Source: Phyllostachys edulis (lineage: Eukaryota; Streptophyta; Magnoliopsida; Poales; Poaceae). Taken from it: DNA of 64,000 nt. The stretch is from assembly GCA_036346405.1 (NCBI GenBank), contig CM070548.1:50635779-50699778 (forward strand). The letters run 5' to 3'. Made by a program: the position numbers and the translations under genes. Positions within the stretch are counted from its first letter, which is position 1; each line of letters begins with the position of its first letter. The notes beneath the pieces are model-generated. The model worked only from the letters and a program-made list of their open reading frames with translations, made no database searches and had not been told where the DNA came from. Positions 24,659-37,759 of the stretch are shown in pieces.

Positions 24659-26515
24659 TAGCTCTCCTTCCACATTTTTTTGGGCCCAGTTGGCACTCTA
24701 TAGAAACTGTTGACATTGTTGCATTGGGAGTGCCTCAGATGGTCCCATAGGGTGTTGGGAAATACCTAGTGAAAATGAAAAAAAAAATTGTGAGCACATG
24801 AAAATTGGGTATAGAAGTTTCTAAAGATTATAAAAAAAAAAGCATAGCTAGGGGATGTCATATTATATGTCCCTAGAAAATTTCAAGATCCAACTCAGTT
24901 ACACTTGTGTGATAAAAAAAAGACAAATATTTAGCGAGCTACACTAATTTCACACTATTCATTAAGTAATTGTCTTTTCTGCATCTCGCAAATGGGATTC
25001 AATTTGGTATTAAAACTATGTAAGGATATAAACATAATTTCCTTCCCTGTATCTGGTAATTTTTCGAGAACTTTTTGTAACTTCTGCATCCGATTTTCAT
25101 AGAATTCGCAACTTAATTTTTCTTGATCTGACGGTCCGCAGATCCTTGCGACGATCAGCATTCTGCAGCTTGTATACATGGGAAAAGGATGTCCTAGCTA
25201 GCCCGCCCTTGTGTAACATCCATCCATGAATTCTGCACAAGTGCTTGCTTAGTCCATTAATTGGAACTAGCTAGCTGGTACCTAGGATTAGTTCCTTGGT
25301 GCCTAACACAGCGGAAGGCACGTCGTGTATAATCATCACAGATTGGGAAGATCTACAGTACATAATATTACGAGCGATCTCTACCGTTTAATTAAAAATT
25401 AAAGATTGAGATCAGTAGACATAATGCTTTAACTAGAGTGTTTTTCGCTATAGCAAATATTTCATTGTTGCTACAGTACCACTATAGAACACTATCCACA
25501 CCCTCACAAATATTGTTCACACAGTGGATCTCTAGGGTAATACAAAGCATGCGGATCCAATCATTAGGGGCACTACCGGCTGGTTGATGGTTTCTACATG
25601 ATTGTTGGACAAGCCATCTCGAGGAGCCTAGCTAGACAATTAAAGTGGGAGGTGCTTTCCCGGTGAATTAATCGGGCTAGGAATAGGATTAATACGTTTT
25701 TCTTCGGCCATCCATGCATGTACATTGGCCGTGCTGTGCTGCGTATCTTTTTATCTTGTCAAGATAAAAGAGCGTAAAGATGCTTCTTGTCGGATATTCC
25801 CTGCAGATCATGTTTACCTTTTGTTGAGAGAGCTGTGGAGATTACGTTTTACCTGTGCAGTTCCAAAAGGGATCATATCTTCTTTTCTTGAGAAAGAAAG
25901 GTATAATATCTATCAGCTCTTCAAAATAAAATAAAAAAATATTAAAAAGAGAGAGGGACCCTATCAAAACAACTAAACATAAAAAAAAATGGTAGATTAG
26001 ATACTCAATGTACACAAGGTCTACTACACATGAATGGATGAACAAGTGAAGAGTACAAATGGGCGTCGACATGAACAACGCTTGCTTCCTTTTCTCTTCT
26101 GTTCTTTTTTTAAAAATTGATTCATAAACAAAGGTACATTGTTTATAACTTGCAAACAATCAGCAGCAATAACACACTTCTCCAGATTGCAGCCGAGGGC
26201 AAGAGGTTCATTGCACGCAAATGAACGTTTGTTAAAAATCATGCTGATGCTTTCTGCTCGCTGATACGGCGAAGTGGGCTCCCCGATGTGAAGAGTACAA
26301 ATATAGCTGTGCGGCATCTAGGGGGAAAACATACTTTTCGCTTTTCTGGGCCTTAAGTGGGCTCCGGAAACCCATTACGGAGTACAATGAGGAATAAGAA
26401 GCACAGCCCTAGGTGATTTCCCAGCAGATCAACTTTACAGACTTGGCCCAAACTTGTAGTACTGTTATTTACTTTTCTCCCCACAAACATGAAGCAACTT
26501 GTACATGTACGACGC
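24659..26515. other. No supported gene
   Basis: Unassigned intergenic sequence, AT-rich near 24780-24960 and 25920-26000. Short open frames lack recognisable domains. Confidence 0.5.
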
Positions 26516-27137
26516 CCAAGTGTAATATCTCGTATATTTAAATTGAACAACTAAGGGAAATAATGACATGTGTAGGAGACGGCGCCAATGTTGTTGGTAT
26601 AGAAATCGAACATAAGTGAGAGGGCAGATGTCAGCTGTGCTACGGGCCGTCGTCCCCGATAGTGAGAGTGATATAGAGGTTTATACAGGTTCGGGGGTCC
26701 GAGAGGACCGCCCTACTCCTGTCGGTGGCTACGAGGGTTCAAGGGTTCCTACCGGAGGCTCACCTGGGGTCTTGCTTTCATATATTGCTCAAGAGAGCTC
26801 CCCCTCAAATGGGAGATACATGAGGTATTTATAGGCTCCCAAACATGTACAAATGACCAAAATACCTCTTAGGGGTATCTAACCTATAGGTACAAGCGAG
26901 GGGTATTATAGTCTTTTAGGAGCATCACTGCATTCCTTGGACCTGTATGCGAGTCTTCTGCAAAGAGGGGCCCGTCAGTGCGATAGATGAATTATTCTTA
27001 CAACAATGAAATTGGAATTTAGGATAATAAAATTCAAATTTTAAAGTGAGAGTGGAACTTGGGCTGAAATTCGGCCCATGTTTCTAAAACCCAAGTGGGA
27101 GGGCCAACCGGCCGGCCTAAAAGGGAGCCAGGGGCAA

Positions 27138-29992
27138 TGTAAGATCGAGGAGGCCGGCTAGAGGGGGGTGAATAGGCAGTTTTAAAAACTTCTTTGGCTA
27201 AAACCGAGTTTTAAACGGAATTGTAAATCAATTCGGTTTTGCACACTAAAAGCCTAAATCAACTAGTCTTTACTGGGTGCACCAACAATATGAGACTATA
27301 AAAAGATAGCAATCATACACATACAAGTAAGTAATTTAATATATGGAATGTAAATTGCAATATAGTAAAGCACAAGAAATCAAACCATAATGACACAACG
27401 ATGTTTTTACCGTGGTGATCGGAGACTTGCCGGTTTCCCCTAATCCACGTTGAGGTAAGCCCAAATCAATTGGATCGGCTCCACGAATTAAGCCAAACAC
27501 CTCAATTCCACTAGTGGTAGCTCTTTCCCGCTCCGAGTAGGTGAGCTCCAACCTTCACAACACGCCAGACCTTCTCACAAGCTTCTTGAGAAGATCACCG
27601 GTCCACGACGCCTCCACGTCGTCTAGGTGTCGGCAAACATCAAGAGTAACAAGCCAAGCCCCTTGCTTAACTCTCACCACGTGCAACGAATGCACAAGCT
27701 CAAGTGGATACAAAATCCACCTCTAAATGCAACACATGCAACTAGAGACTTCTCTCCTTGCTCACAAGGTGCAACACATGCAGAATTGAGAGGAGAAGCT
27801 CACACTAGCTCAAGAGAGTGAAATGGGATGCCAAAAGTTGTCTCTCAACCGGCCAAGGTGGGTATTTATAGTCCACACACAAAAACTAGCCGTTGAGAGC
27901 TGAAATCAGCAAACTCAGTCGAAATACGGTCGTATCGCAGTACAATGGACGGTCGTACCGTTTTTGACTCAACGATCGGAAAGGGTGCATTAAAGGCTCA
28001 AAAACTAGCCGTTAAACTTTTGGTGTGGTCATACCGCACTCACAAGGGTCGGTACTACCGTTCTGGGTGGTTGTACCTCTCTTTTCATGGCGGTCGTACC
28101 GCAACCCAAAATCAGCACAGACGACACTCGGTAAAAAGGTCATAACTTTTGACTCCGATGTCGGAATTGAGTGATCTTGGACTCTATGGAAAGCTTATTC
28201 AGATGGCTACACAACCCACCTATTTGATTGATCTCAAACATATTTGATCAAATCAAAAAGCACAACTCCAAGAGCCACTACCATAGTCTAAGTCCAAAGA
28301 AATAGCAACAAGCAATTTTAGACCATGCCAAAGGGAAAATACATGAATCCCAACAATTTGCAAAACACATTTGCAAACTTAGATCATGCCAGAAGGAGTA
28401 GGTACATGGACTTTAACCATTTGCAAAACACATTTGCAAAGTATAGTCACATGTTACATGGATTAAATGCATGAGCCTCGACTATTTGCAAAACACATTT
28501 GCAAATAATAGCATCATGCCACGGAGAGCTAGAGCAAGTGAGATTAAGCTATCAACACATGATGAGACTCAAGCTACTAGATAAGACCCCTCTTAATAGT
28601 ACGTCAACCTATACTAGCAATCCGGTCTTCCAACCAAACACTAAGACCGGTAAAAGACTAGGAACACATCCTTAGCCCTAGCTAGTCATACCTTTGCCTT
28701 GAGCATCTTCTTGAAGCTTGATGATGCACATCTTCACTTCAAGTCCGGGTCATTGTCTTGACATGCATCAACCCATGATGCATCCTTTACTTGACCTCCA
28801 TCAACACATAATGAGTCTTCTCTTGACTTGATAATCAACTCATAATCATCTCTTCGAGATCTTGATATACATCAACTCATGATGCATCCTCTTTTTGAAC
28901 CTTGACTTGATGACGATCAACTCATGACGCCATCCGAAGTCTCTATTACCCTGGAACATAACATATTCATCCAACTCATGGAAAATGTTAGTCCCATAAT
29001 GATTAACATCAATTACCAAGATATACCTGCAATAAATGCTTTTAAACAAGTCATTGCAGAAAGGTACGGTACTACCGCCAACTAGAATCCGGTAATACCG
29101 CTCTCCGGTCGTCTTGTTTCTCATGTCTTGATACTACCATTTTTCAAGGAGAGGCACCGAACCAAAATACACCTCATCTGTTTTTATCGTATCGCCAACT
29201 AGAAATCGAACAGCCTTAATGCGGTAGTACCAAGAAGAAGCCGGTCGATCCGCATTAGCGATTAGTTGGTCGAGACGTTCGGACCACTGTATCCGCTTAA
29301 GTAATACGCGGTCATACCGCTTCAAGCAGTACTATCGCCGGTTAGCCTCCGGTACTACCGCACATCGGTAGTACCGCTTACCAAATGCGATTATACCGAT
29401 TTCCACTGAACTTTTTCAGAAGCTTTTCGAAATGCAATGCATGACTCCTTTGTCTTGAGCCATGTCAATCTTTTTATCATCTTTGCATTTCCTTTTCATG
29501 TCATCATTCAAACTCCAGGACCAATCCTTGAAAACATCTTAGTACACACATTAGTCCCACAACATAATTTCAAATAATTGAATATAAAGCAATATGAGTA
29601 TATATGAACTACACAAGTTTTATACACTCAAAAGATATATTTCAAAGTAAAGATCCTTAATGTATGTGGATAAAGGAATATGGATTAATACTAATGAAAC
29701 CACAGAACATGGAGTGAACTCCCCCTAAATGTGTGCATACACGAATGTGTAGTAAAAACATATGCACATATTCAAGTTAAACTTTTGGTGAGTTCAACCT
29801 ATATTTTGGATCCGAGGAATGCAACAATATATAAGAATATGATGTCGAATGCATACCTCTATGATTTTCACCTTTTTATCCAAATAAGACTACACAATAG
29901 GTACAACAATAGAAGTGTTAGTCTCACAAATATATTTGTCATTAATCACAAAAATACTCTATTAACACATAATGACAGGTCTAGATTCTTCA
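27138..29992 (+). mobile_element. LTR-like element nested in 26521-32069
   Basis: It starts TGTAAGATCGAGGAGG, shortly followed by AGAGGGGGGTGAATAGG, a phrase typical of a grass LTR family, and ends GATTCTTCA. Both flanks are GGCAA (27133-27137 and 29993-29997), a perfect TSD. The family-typical 'ctccccctaaatgtgtgc' lies at about 29719. Many near-repeats of GGTNGTACCGC occur at 27920-28110 and 29060-29400. No coding region, so it is a solo LTR or a non-coding retroelement. Confidence 0.75.
28354..28510 (+). repeat. Tandem triplicate with GCAAAACACATTTGCAAA
   Basis: The motif GCAAAACACATTTGCAAA occurs three times at a spacing of about 64 bases (near 28359, 28423 and 28487), each followed by related text (ttagatcatgcca, tatagtcacatg, taatagcatcatgcc). 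Confidence 0.85.
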
Positions 29993-32143
29993 GGCAACAG
30001 CAAACCCTAGCCGCCACCCCTAGCCCCTGCACCCCTCTAGTAGCCACCCCTCCCATGCCGCCACCTCTCCCTTGGTCGGCGCTCCTCCCTCTACCTGCCG
30101 CCGCTGGCCAAGCCCTCCCTCTCGGTGTAGCTGGTGGTGGTGGTGGTGGTGGTGTTGCAGTGGACTAGCAAGAAGCAGGAAGAGGGAGGAGGGAAGGAAT
30201 GAGGAGAGGAGAAGGGAAAGAAGAGGGAGAAATCTCGGATTTTGTGATCGTCGATGTTTTCTTCAAGGGTAATGATATGGCAGCCTTTAGTTGGACCTAG
30301 ATTAATCGTTGGTCAATTTGTAGATCATTTGGTTCATGGGAAGTTTAGTTTTCGGGAAGCCCTAGTTCGTTGAGCTGTGCTGCAGAACCTTGCGGGGGCA
30401 ATTAATGGTATTTATGTTTGGATTCAAGTTTTTTGGCTGGTTAGAAAAGATGTGAGGAATTTCACTAGCTTTCCAGAAAGGTCTAGAACAGTAAATTTGG
30501 AGTTGTGAGCGAAAAGTTATGGCCTCGGGAAGGTCGTTATCCAAAAAATGGTCGTCAATGGCAGTTGTCGCGTAGATAGGCTGGTTACACATTGTAGATG
30601 GAGTAATTTTATTATTATCATAACTTGAATAAGCTAGGTGATTCTTAGTAGTTTCCAGAACTTCCATTGTTTACTACTTTTCAAGTTATAGAAAAATAGA
30701 TATGAAAATGTGAAGTAGATTGTTTTGGCAGATTCTGGTTTGATCTTCGGGGATGTAAACAGGGAAATAAATGATGAATTTAGAGGCTTTGTATAACTAG
30801 AAAGTTGTAGATAATTTTGTGGGGTTTCCAGAAAGTATATATTTCGCTATGTTTGGAGTTTATAGGGGAGGGGAGGGTCAGAGTCGTTTTACTACTGGGA
30901 CAACAGATAGTGCGTCCGATAAAGTTAAGTTAAATGCGTCGATTTTGCGTATAGATTCGATGATGATTTGTTCAATGTTTTGGTACTATGGTGGTATGTT
31001 TTTTAATGTGTGTTATTACTTGCTTATTCAGGGACTACGGCATCATGCCTCGTGCCATAATTTCGTCACCTAACTTCTAAAGGCTAAGAGGTGGTAGAGT
31101 GGCGAACAACGTGTTGTTCGTCATTGTTATTGTTATTACTTATCATATTATTTTATTATATTTCATTAAGCTTGTTCATATACATGATATTATGATATTG
31201 GGATAATAAGAATGAGATATTGAGTTAATGAGACGAGTTGTGTAAATGATTAATTATGATATTGTATCATTTATATTCATTATGATAAGATTGCATGAGT
31301 CAGGTCGGTGAAAAAATTATGTAAATATTCTGGTGAAATCAGTGAGAAAGATACATGACTAGTCCGGAGTGCTCTAGATAAAATCTTATATTTATAGGGA
31401 TTAGTTAAAGTCCTACAATGTAGGGACCTCATCCTAACGAAGATGAGGGAAGAGTGTCATCGATGGGTGAACACTCTGCTATACCGGTATTAGCTGATGA
31501 GATGCATATGGGCATAAGCATGATGATGCATTCGCATATATGAGTAAATTGTTAAATTGTGCAAATTTACCTATATGGAACATGGCTTATTTATTTGAGT
31601 GTGAGAATGGCATTAAATAGATAAATGATGATAATAACCTTGATTATGGTTGATAAACTGTTGTTTATGGCTTTACTATGTATTTGGTGAGTTTTGGACT
31701 CACTCTTGCTTTGCTACTGATTTTAGGTGACCGTTGATGGCGACATACATGGAAAGGAATAGATCATAAGCGTCACATGCGAAACAAATACACATTCACT
31801 ATTTATTTAGTGATTCCATATAAATCTAGAGACATTGTTTATTTCCTTTAGATTGCTGTTTATGGACTTATTTGTTGCCTAGAATAATGCTTGAGACTAG
31901 TTGGTAAATTCATTAGTTGATTAATATTACTTTAAACGTTCATCTCATGACCCGTGGACAAGTTTTAATCTTGATATGCTTGTTGAAATTTATTGTAAAT
32001 TAATGTTTAAATTGGTAGTTAGCATAATTTGGTGATATTCTAGGCTCAGTGTTGGGCCAGGGTATTACACCAAGTCTGGTTTTATGAAGTGCTTTGAAAG
32101 AGTGCCATTTTGTGTAATTTATATTTTAATATATTTACAAATT

Positions 32144-33852
32144 TACTACAAAACAAGCTATAGAAGACGCCTCATCACAGACGGTTCCTTTGGAACCGTC
32201 TATGATGAAATTATCACAGACGGTTCTTTTGGAACCGTCTGTAATATTTAACTATCACAAGCGGTTTTTAAATAGAACCGTCTGTGATACGTCACAGACG
32301 GTTCTTGATAATCTCAGTCATCACAGACGATTATTGTTATCACAGACTGTTCTATTTATAAACCGTCTGTGATAATCTCAGTCATCAGAGACGGTTATTG
32401 TTAAGAACTGTCTGTGAAGTATCACAGACGGTTCTATTTACAAACCGTCTGTGATGTCTCTGTATATCATAGACGGTTTATATTAAAAACGTTTGTGACT
32501 TGGATTTTACCATGGCTTCAAATTTTTTACTCTTCAATTTTACCATGGTTTGGAATTTTTCTTACTCTCGATTTTATCATGGCTTGAATTTTCCTTACTC
32601 TCGATTTTACCATGTCTTGGAAGAGTAAGGAAAATTCCAAGCCATGGTAAAATCACGAGTAAGAAAAATTCCAAGCCACCATAAAATCACGAGTAAGAAA
32701 AATTTGAAGCCATGGTAATTCAAGTCGAGCGTTTTTAATACAAACCGTCTGTGATGAGATATTTATCACAGGCGGTTCGTATCAAGAACAAAATGCGTGA
32801 TGATACCTATCATAGAGGCGGTTCGTATCAAGAACTGTCGTGATGAATACTATCACAGCACGGTTCGTGATACTAACTGCTCATGATAGATATCTCATCA
32901 CGCAGTTCTTGATACGAACCGTCTGTGATTCGTAGCGCGGGAGTTCCAAAAATTTTGAATGCCTGCGCGGGAGGCAAAATATTTTGGCGTTGTCCTTAAA
33001 TATCCCAACGGCGGGAGCAAGGAGTTCCCGGTCTTCCCACTTTTTTTGTTTTGCTGCTTTTAATACTTATGCTTGAGCAAGGAGATATGTTCTGATATTT
33101 GGTTGTTTCTGTTTCATGCATGATGAATGGCATGGAAGAGGGCTAATGCCGTGGTCGTGGTTCATGCCTGGTTGCACTGAGGTACCTCTCTACTCCTCTC
33201 TACCTCTACTCCCTTTACCATTCCTGCTCTATGATGGATGGATGAGTGAATATGCTATAGATGGCTCTCTGTGTGCATGCTCCCTCACCTCCGCCGATGC
33301 CAACACCTACATCCCCATGGGGTTCAAGGCCGACTAATTTCTTCTTCTTGTTGTTGCTTGTGTGTGGATGCCAATATTGCTCAATTATATTTCCCAGCTG
33401 GTCAATGGAATTAATCACTCTACTTCCTTTCCCCTCGGATGTTCTCTTCGAGAAAGAGACTTGTTTCAACAAGCTGCTCCAGCTAGCTAGCTAGAGATGC
33501 AGTCGATCCATGCTCCAGCTAACAACATGCATGTTTACTATTACGTACTCACCGCATCTGCATATATATGATCTTCTTCTCTCTGTTTTTTCAACTGCGT
33601 GCGCACATGCAGCTGGACAAGTAACGAGGAAGCTGCTTAGTTCTCATGCAGGTTTGAGCAGCAGCAAGCAACCCGATTTTTTTTTGCAATACAAAAAAAT
33701 ATCACAGATGGTTCTGAACAAGAACCGTTTGTGAAGTGCTAGATATTTTCACAGACAGTTTGAAAACCGTCTGTGATGATCACCTGTTATCACAGACACA
33801 TAAATACAGACGGTTCACAAAACCGTCTGTGATGACGGTTTATGTAGTAGTG
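32144..33852. mobile_element. Non-autonomous CACTA element
   Basis: The right end TGTAGTAGTG is intact. The left end TACTACAAAACAAG is a one-base-decayed form of CACTACA. Both subterminal zones (32165-32480, 32740-32930 and 33700-33840) repeat ATCACAGACGGTT / AACCGTCTGTGAT. A foldback of CCATGGYTTGG..TTTTCTTACTC units occupies about 32505-32730. The flanking triplets (ATT and AAA) do not match, in line with decay at the left end. No transposase is encoded. Confidence 0.7.
32505..32730. repeat. Foldback array inside the CACTA element
   Basis: About three copies of a roughly 40-bp unit (gattttaccatgg, cttggaatttttcttactc) on one side are followed by about three reversed copies (gagtaagaaaaattccaag, ccatggtaaaatc). 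The centre is near 32625. Confidence 0.75.
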
Positions 33853-34689
33853 AAAACCATAATAAAATTATAACATTGTGAAACTACTTTTTCATGCTCA
33901 TCTACACATCATTTCTATGTGTCCAATTCGGTGATAGTTTTATAAAGTGTACCTGTACATACCCAAAACGTTGCTCTTTCATGACTTTTCTTTTTTTTTC
34001 CATGGGAGAAAGAGCGAATTCTAGTTTTTTATTTTATTTTATTGAAAGAGCCAATTCTAGAGGAAGATCCCAAACCAAACGTGTGCTTCGCTTGGCTACA
34101 AGCTGGGCCTTAATAGAAAGATGGACAATCTTGACAATAATGATATGTACTAGAAACCCGCGCGCGCCAATGGCGTGCGGAGTTGCAAACATGCGATTAT
34201 AATTAGGATAAAGAAGTTGTCAAAGATAGATTGTATGCAACACCAGAAAGCGTAATAAATGAATATAGCACTCACTTGTAATAGATAACTTTCAAACACA
34301 ACACATAGACGATACCCTTCTTAGGTTGTACAAGTAATATGGAAGAATAGCATAAGACATGGGAATAGTATGTGGCTGCAAATATAAGTAAAAACATGCA
34401 TACTTGATTACGGGCTTACACCACAAGAAAAGGTGCAGCGGTAACAATAGATAAGAAATTCATATAAAAAAGAGCAAATGTTCTCCGATAGGAAATCAAT
34501 AATATTACAGGAAAATGGAAATACAGTTAGCATGCCTGTCTTTCTCTTTTGCTAGGATTTCTAATGCATATGGTTAGATGTATCACTCTCAAAAGCGAAA
34601 ATCTCACTCTCAAAAACTGAAACCAAGTCAGAAACTGAAACATTCATGAAATGTATATTTCTTGATTACTAAATACCAATGAATACAAT

Positions 34690-34850
34690 AGAAGGTAAGC
34701 TTTACTTGGCCAAATCCTGCGAATAGCTCTTGAAGTTCCTTAATAGTCACATTAGGAGGCAGGTTTAAGATGTAAATCCATGTACTGTCACAAGTCTCAT
34801 CATAGTCTGCATCACACTGCCTAACCTTTGTAGCTGGGAAAAAACAGAGA
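34690..34850 (-). pseudogene. RRM-domain exon fragment
   Basis: The minus strand reads YILNLPPNVTIKELQELF then AGFGQ, the start of an RNA-recognition motif (strand 1 with an RNP2-like hexamer, then helix 1). A splice donor GTAAAG follows directly after FGQ (about 34705), so this is one exon. The preceding residues are acidic (CDADYDETCDS). The rest of the RRM, including RNP1, is not found nearby. It lies downstream of the ubiquitin-protease fragment in the same Helitron-like element. I cannot name the parent gene. Confidence 0.55.
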
Positions 34851-34880
34851 TGTTGTAACAATATTGACAGATGAGGAAAT

Positions 34881-35393
34881 ATGATAAAATCATAGTTGTC
34901 ATAGTCCCTAACTCTGTAGCATATAACAATTGATGGAAAAACAAGAAAGGCAAAAAATTATGCCCTAAAAAAGGTCGAAGAACTTTCTAGAGAAAAAGCA
35001 TGAGTTCCATTCATTTCAGCAGTTCGGTATATCTCGAATGATTGAGTAAAACGGTAATCATAAGCTTATTTTATATGAGATCTACAACCTAAAGGATAGA
35101 CACTTAAATGCACAATTCACTGAACATCAACTACATATTAGAGCATACTCAAAAGATTGTGGGAATTCATATTAGCCAAACCTTCGAAATATGCATCCAC
35201 TAACCCATAGACTATAAGCAGTTCGTATGGGAACATGATAAAATCATAGCTGTCATAGTTCCTAACTATATAGCATATAACCGTTTATGAAAAAACAACA
35301 AAGGCAAAAAATTATGCCCTAAAAAAGGTCGAAGAACTTTCTAGAGAAAAAACATTAGTTCCATTCATATCAGCAGTTCAGTATATCTAGAAT
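34881..35393 (+). repeat. Direct duplication of about 159 bp
   Basis: 34881-35039 and 35235-35393 share nearly the same sequence (atgataaaatcatag.., ggcaaaaaattatgccc.., aaaggtcgaagaactttc.., cagcagttc), offset 354 bases, with scattered substitutions. Both copies are inside the Helitron-like element between the RRM and protease fragments. Confidence 0.85.
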
Positions 35394-35424
35394 TAAAACA
35401 TAGCTTGCCATTAGAAACTATGAT

Positions 35425-37120
35425 AAGTCCAGTTCTCACATTTTGATCCATCTGAATGTTGGCATCGTCAAGGGTTTTCTCCAAGTTATCCATCAAAGTA
35501 TGCTTTGTTCAACTATAGTAGCTCCAAATGCACACATGCCAATAATGGCCATAACGACGATGAATAACTTTTACTTGCAGGAAACCCATTACTATATCCA
35601 TACAAATACAATAGCTACCTACCTCAGCTAGTATTAAATCAAATACCTCACAAGTCTTCTTATGAACTTCGCCAACATTATCTCGCATGAATCAATAAAT
35701 TTTCATTTTTTCAATTCTTTGATACGAAAAACATCTAGTGAACTTTTTCACAGCTAGTGACATTAAAAGAGTTCTACAGCAGGTTTTTCCCTTTTGATGG
35801 AAATGCAAAACAAATGAATAGTTAAGATGTTCAACAGTAGCCAAAGAAATAACCACATACCTTCTTGCCTATCCGTATAACAGCTTGCTATCCTTTTGGC
35901 ATCAGAAGTAACTGAAGACGTAAAGGATAAACTTCTATAGATAAATCTGTTTGAGACAAGCCGGTGTTAATTGCTTTTCTTGGTAATGTTGGCCCACCAC
36001 CATACCTATTAATGCATTTTTAGAATAGGAAAAAGTACAGTGAATAGAAAGAAAATTGAAGATTACCACTCAACATTCTATTTGACATTATAGTGATAGT
36101 TCGAGCACTCAAATCCAAAAGCACCTGCATGGTTTATTTTTGTGTATGAGAACTCCACATCAAGGTATCATAGTTTATCATATCAAGAATACAAATAAAT
36201 AAATCCACATCTGCTTATTAGAGAAGATCTCAACTTCTTAACTCGATTTGGTAGTTTAATAACCCCAAACTCTTTCTTGTGTATTAAGTTCTGCATCTCT
36301 ATTTACCAGTAATCCAAGACATCTAGGAAGTAACTCGCGTGCTACAAAAGTTGTAACTAACGAAACCATCTTTCTACATATAAGAACAGTGCCTTCGGGT
36401 CTCTCAGGATTTGGGAGATATTGTGACAAAACAAAAATTTGTTTATGTGCCTTTTTGTTCAGATAGCAATGTTTCTGAGTCGTTTTTGTGGGACAATCAT
36501 TTTACGAAGCAAGCTGTTGGATAACTTTCTATAAAAAAGGATTGAGTCAGATAGTTAGCCATAATGCAATTTTGACCAAAGTTTGATGTTTCACTTAGGG
36601 CATCCAGGAAAGTGATATTTGGTATACAAGCACCTAGAAGGACAATTAATCCATCAAAATACAATAAGGTAGCACAAAATGAGGGTAGATCCATGTGCAT
36701 AGAATAGACACATTAGAGTTGCGTAGCAAACACGAAAAAAGCCTCACGTGATTAGGCGCATTGGAGCATTCAAAAAGTGATAGATCTAAAGAGGACATTA
36801 GTCTTTTGGGAATCAGATTCTACATTCTGAACAAATGTGATGTACCAACCACACAACTTTTCCCAGACTTGCTGAGGGTGCAATATATAATAACTGCCCT
36901 CAACCAAGGTATCATGTAGCTCAATATCCATATTGGAGACTTCAGATGTGGTGTCGTCTATCAAATCTGTATTGTCAATAGCTCCTGGCCTTCTTGGAGT
37001 ATTTGAACCAAACTCATGATGATGAGAACCACTACTTGTTGCACTAGCCAAATCTTGAACGATGTAATCAATCCAACTTTGCCACCACCTATCTGAGTCA
37101 ACCAAGAAACATGCATGTTT
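35425..37120 (-). pseudogene. Ubiquitin-specific protease (UBP) amino-terminal fragment
   Basis: The minus strand shows four exon remnants of a plant UBP, a cysteine deubiquitinase. The first (about 37117-36846) is a DUSP domain with LVDSDRWWQSW, RPGAIDNTDLID and QQVWEKLCGWY. Its donor joins in phase to the second (36005-35861): YGGGPTLPRKAINTGLSQT then SIEVYPLRLQ, a ubiquitin-like region. The third (near 35690-35630) has GEVHKKTCEVFDL; the fourth (near 35530-35425) has LMDNLEKTLDDANIQMDQ. There are in-frame stops in exon 2 (TAG after LLMPKG) and exon 4 (TGA), and a damaged acceptor before exon 3. The catalytic Cys and His boxes are absent. It resembles the Arabidopsis UBP5/8/9/10/11 group; it is not functional. 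Confidence 0.8.
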
Positions 37121-37759
37121 AAGATCCAAATGAGGAGTAAACAAGTGAAGCAATTGGCAGGTTAACGACCAGTCAAAAATGAGATGTGCATGTCATAAAT
37201 GACATCTGCATTTCAGAACATAGCTTCTGAAACAGATATTTTAAAGATTTTTATTTCCATTATTTAGGCACGTAAAAAATATGCAAATCAAGGGTACAGC
37301 TAAAGCATTTAATATGCAAATGAAAGATGTCAGAAGCTATCTTTCATTCAACAAGGAATAATCTCTCGTGTTATCTAAGCATCCTACCAGCAGCCATGCC
37401 TTGACTATCCCAAATTATACTCTAAAATATCCTAATATGGCAGGAGAGATCAAAAGGATAGCTTAAGTAATTTATCGAAGCTGGCTCAAATTAGCAAAGG
37501 CATAAAATGAGTTTACTCCAACTTTCGACAAATTACAAGGGCAAAAAAAATGCTTAAACTGACTTAGAAACCACAAGCAAGAGCTCTACACAAAGACAAA
37601 GAGGTCTAAAACTTGGAAAGAAAGGTCAAATTCCAAATCATGCACTGCGCAGCCCATTGGAACCACGTACAACCAGATTTAAAATCCTTCAAGTTCCACC
37701 AAACTCACCAAATTTCCACACAACTCAAGCATTCTAACTACATCCATGCCTCGAACTTC

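Larger units (their letters stand above)
26521..32069. mobile_element. LTR-like element TGTAATA...TATTACA, split
   Basis: It starts TGTAATATC and ends GGTATTACA, flanked on both sides by CCAAG (26516-26520 and 32070-32074), a perfect 5-bp TSD. Removing the nested element 27138-29992 leaves about 2.7 kb. No gag or pol is seen, so it may be a solo LTR. The segment 26560-26990 (gtaggagacggcgccaatg.., tttatacaggttcggggg) looks like part of a different grass LTR and may be a further old insertion. Orientation is unclear; TGTAATACCCTGGCC in reverse complement suggests the minus strand. Confidence 0.65.

Noticed and set aside
26560..26990. A separate nested LTR (gtaggagacggcgccaatg...)
   Set aside because: The text looks LTR-derived, but I could not find matching ends or a TSD, so it is only mentioned under the host element.
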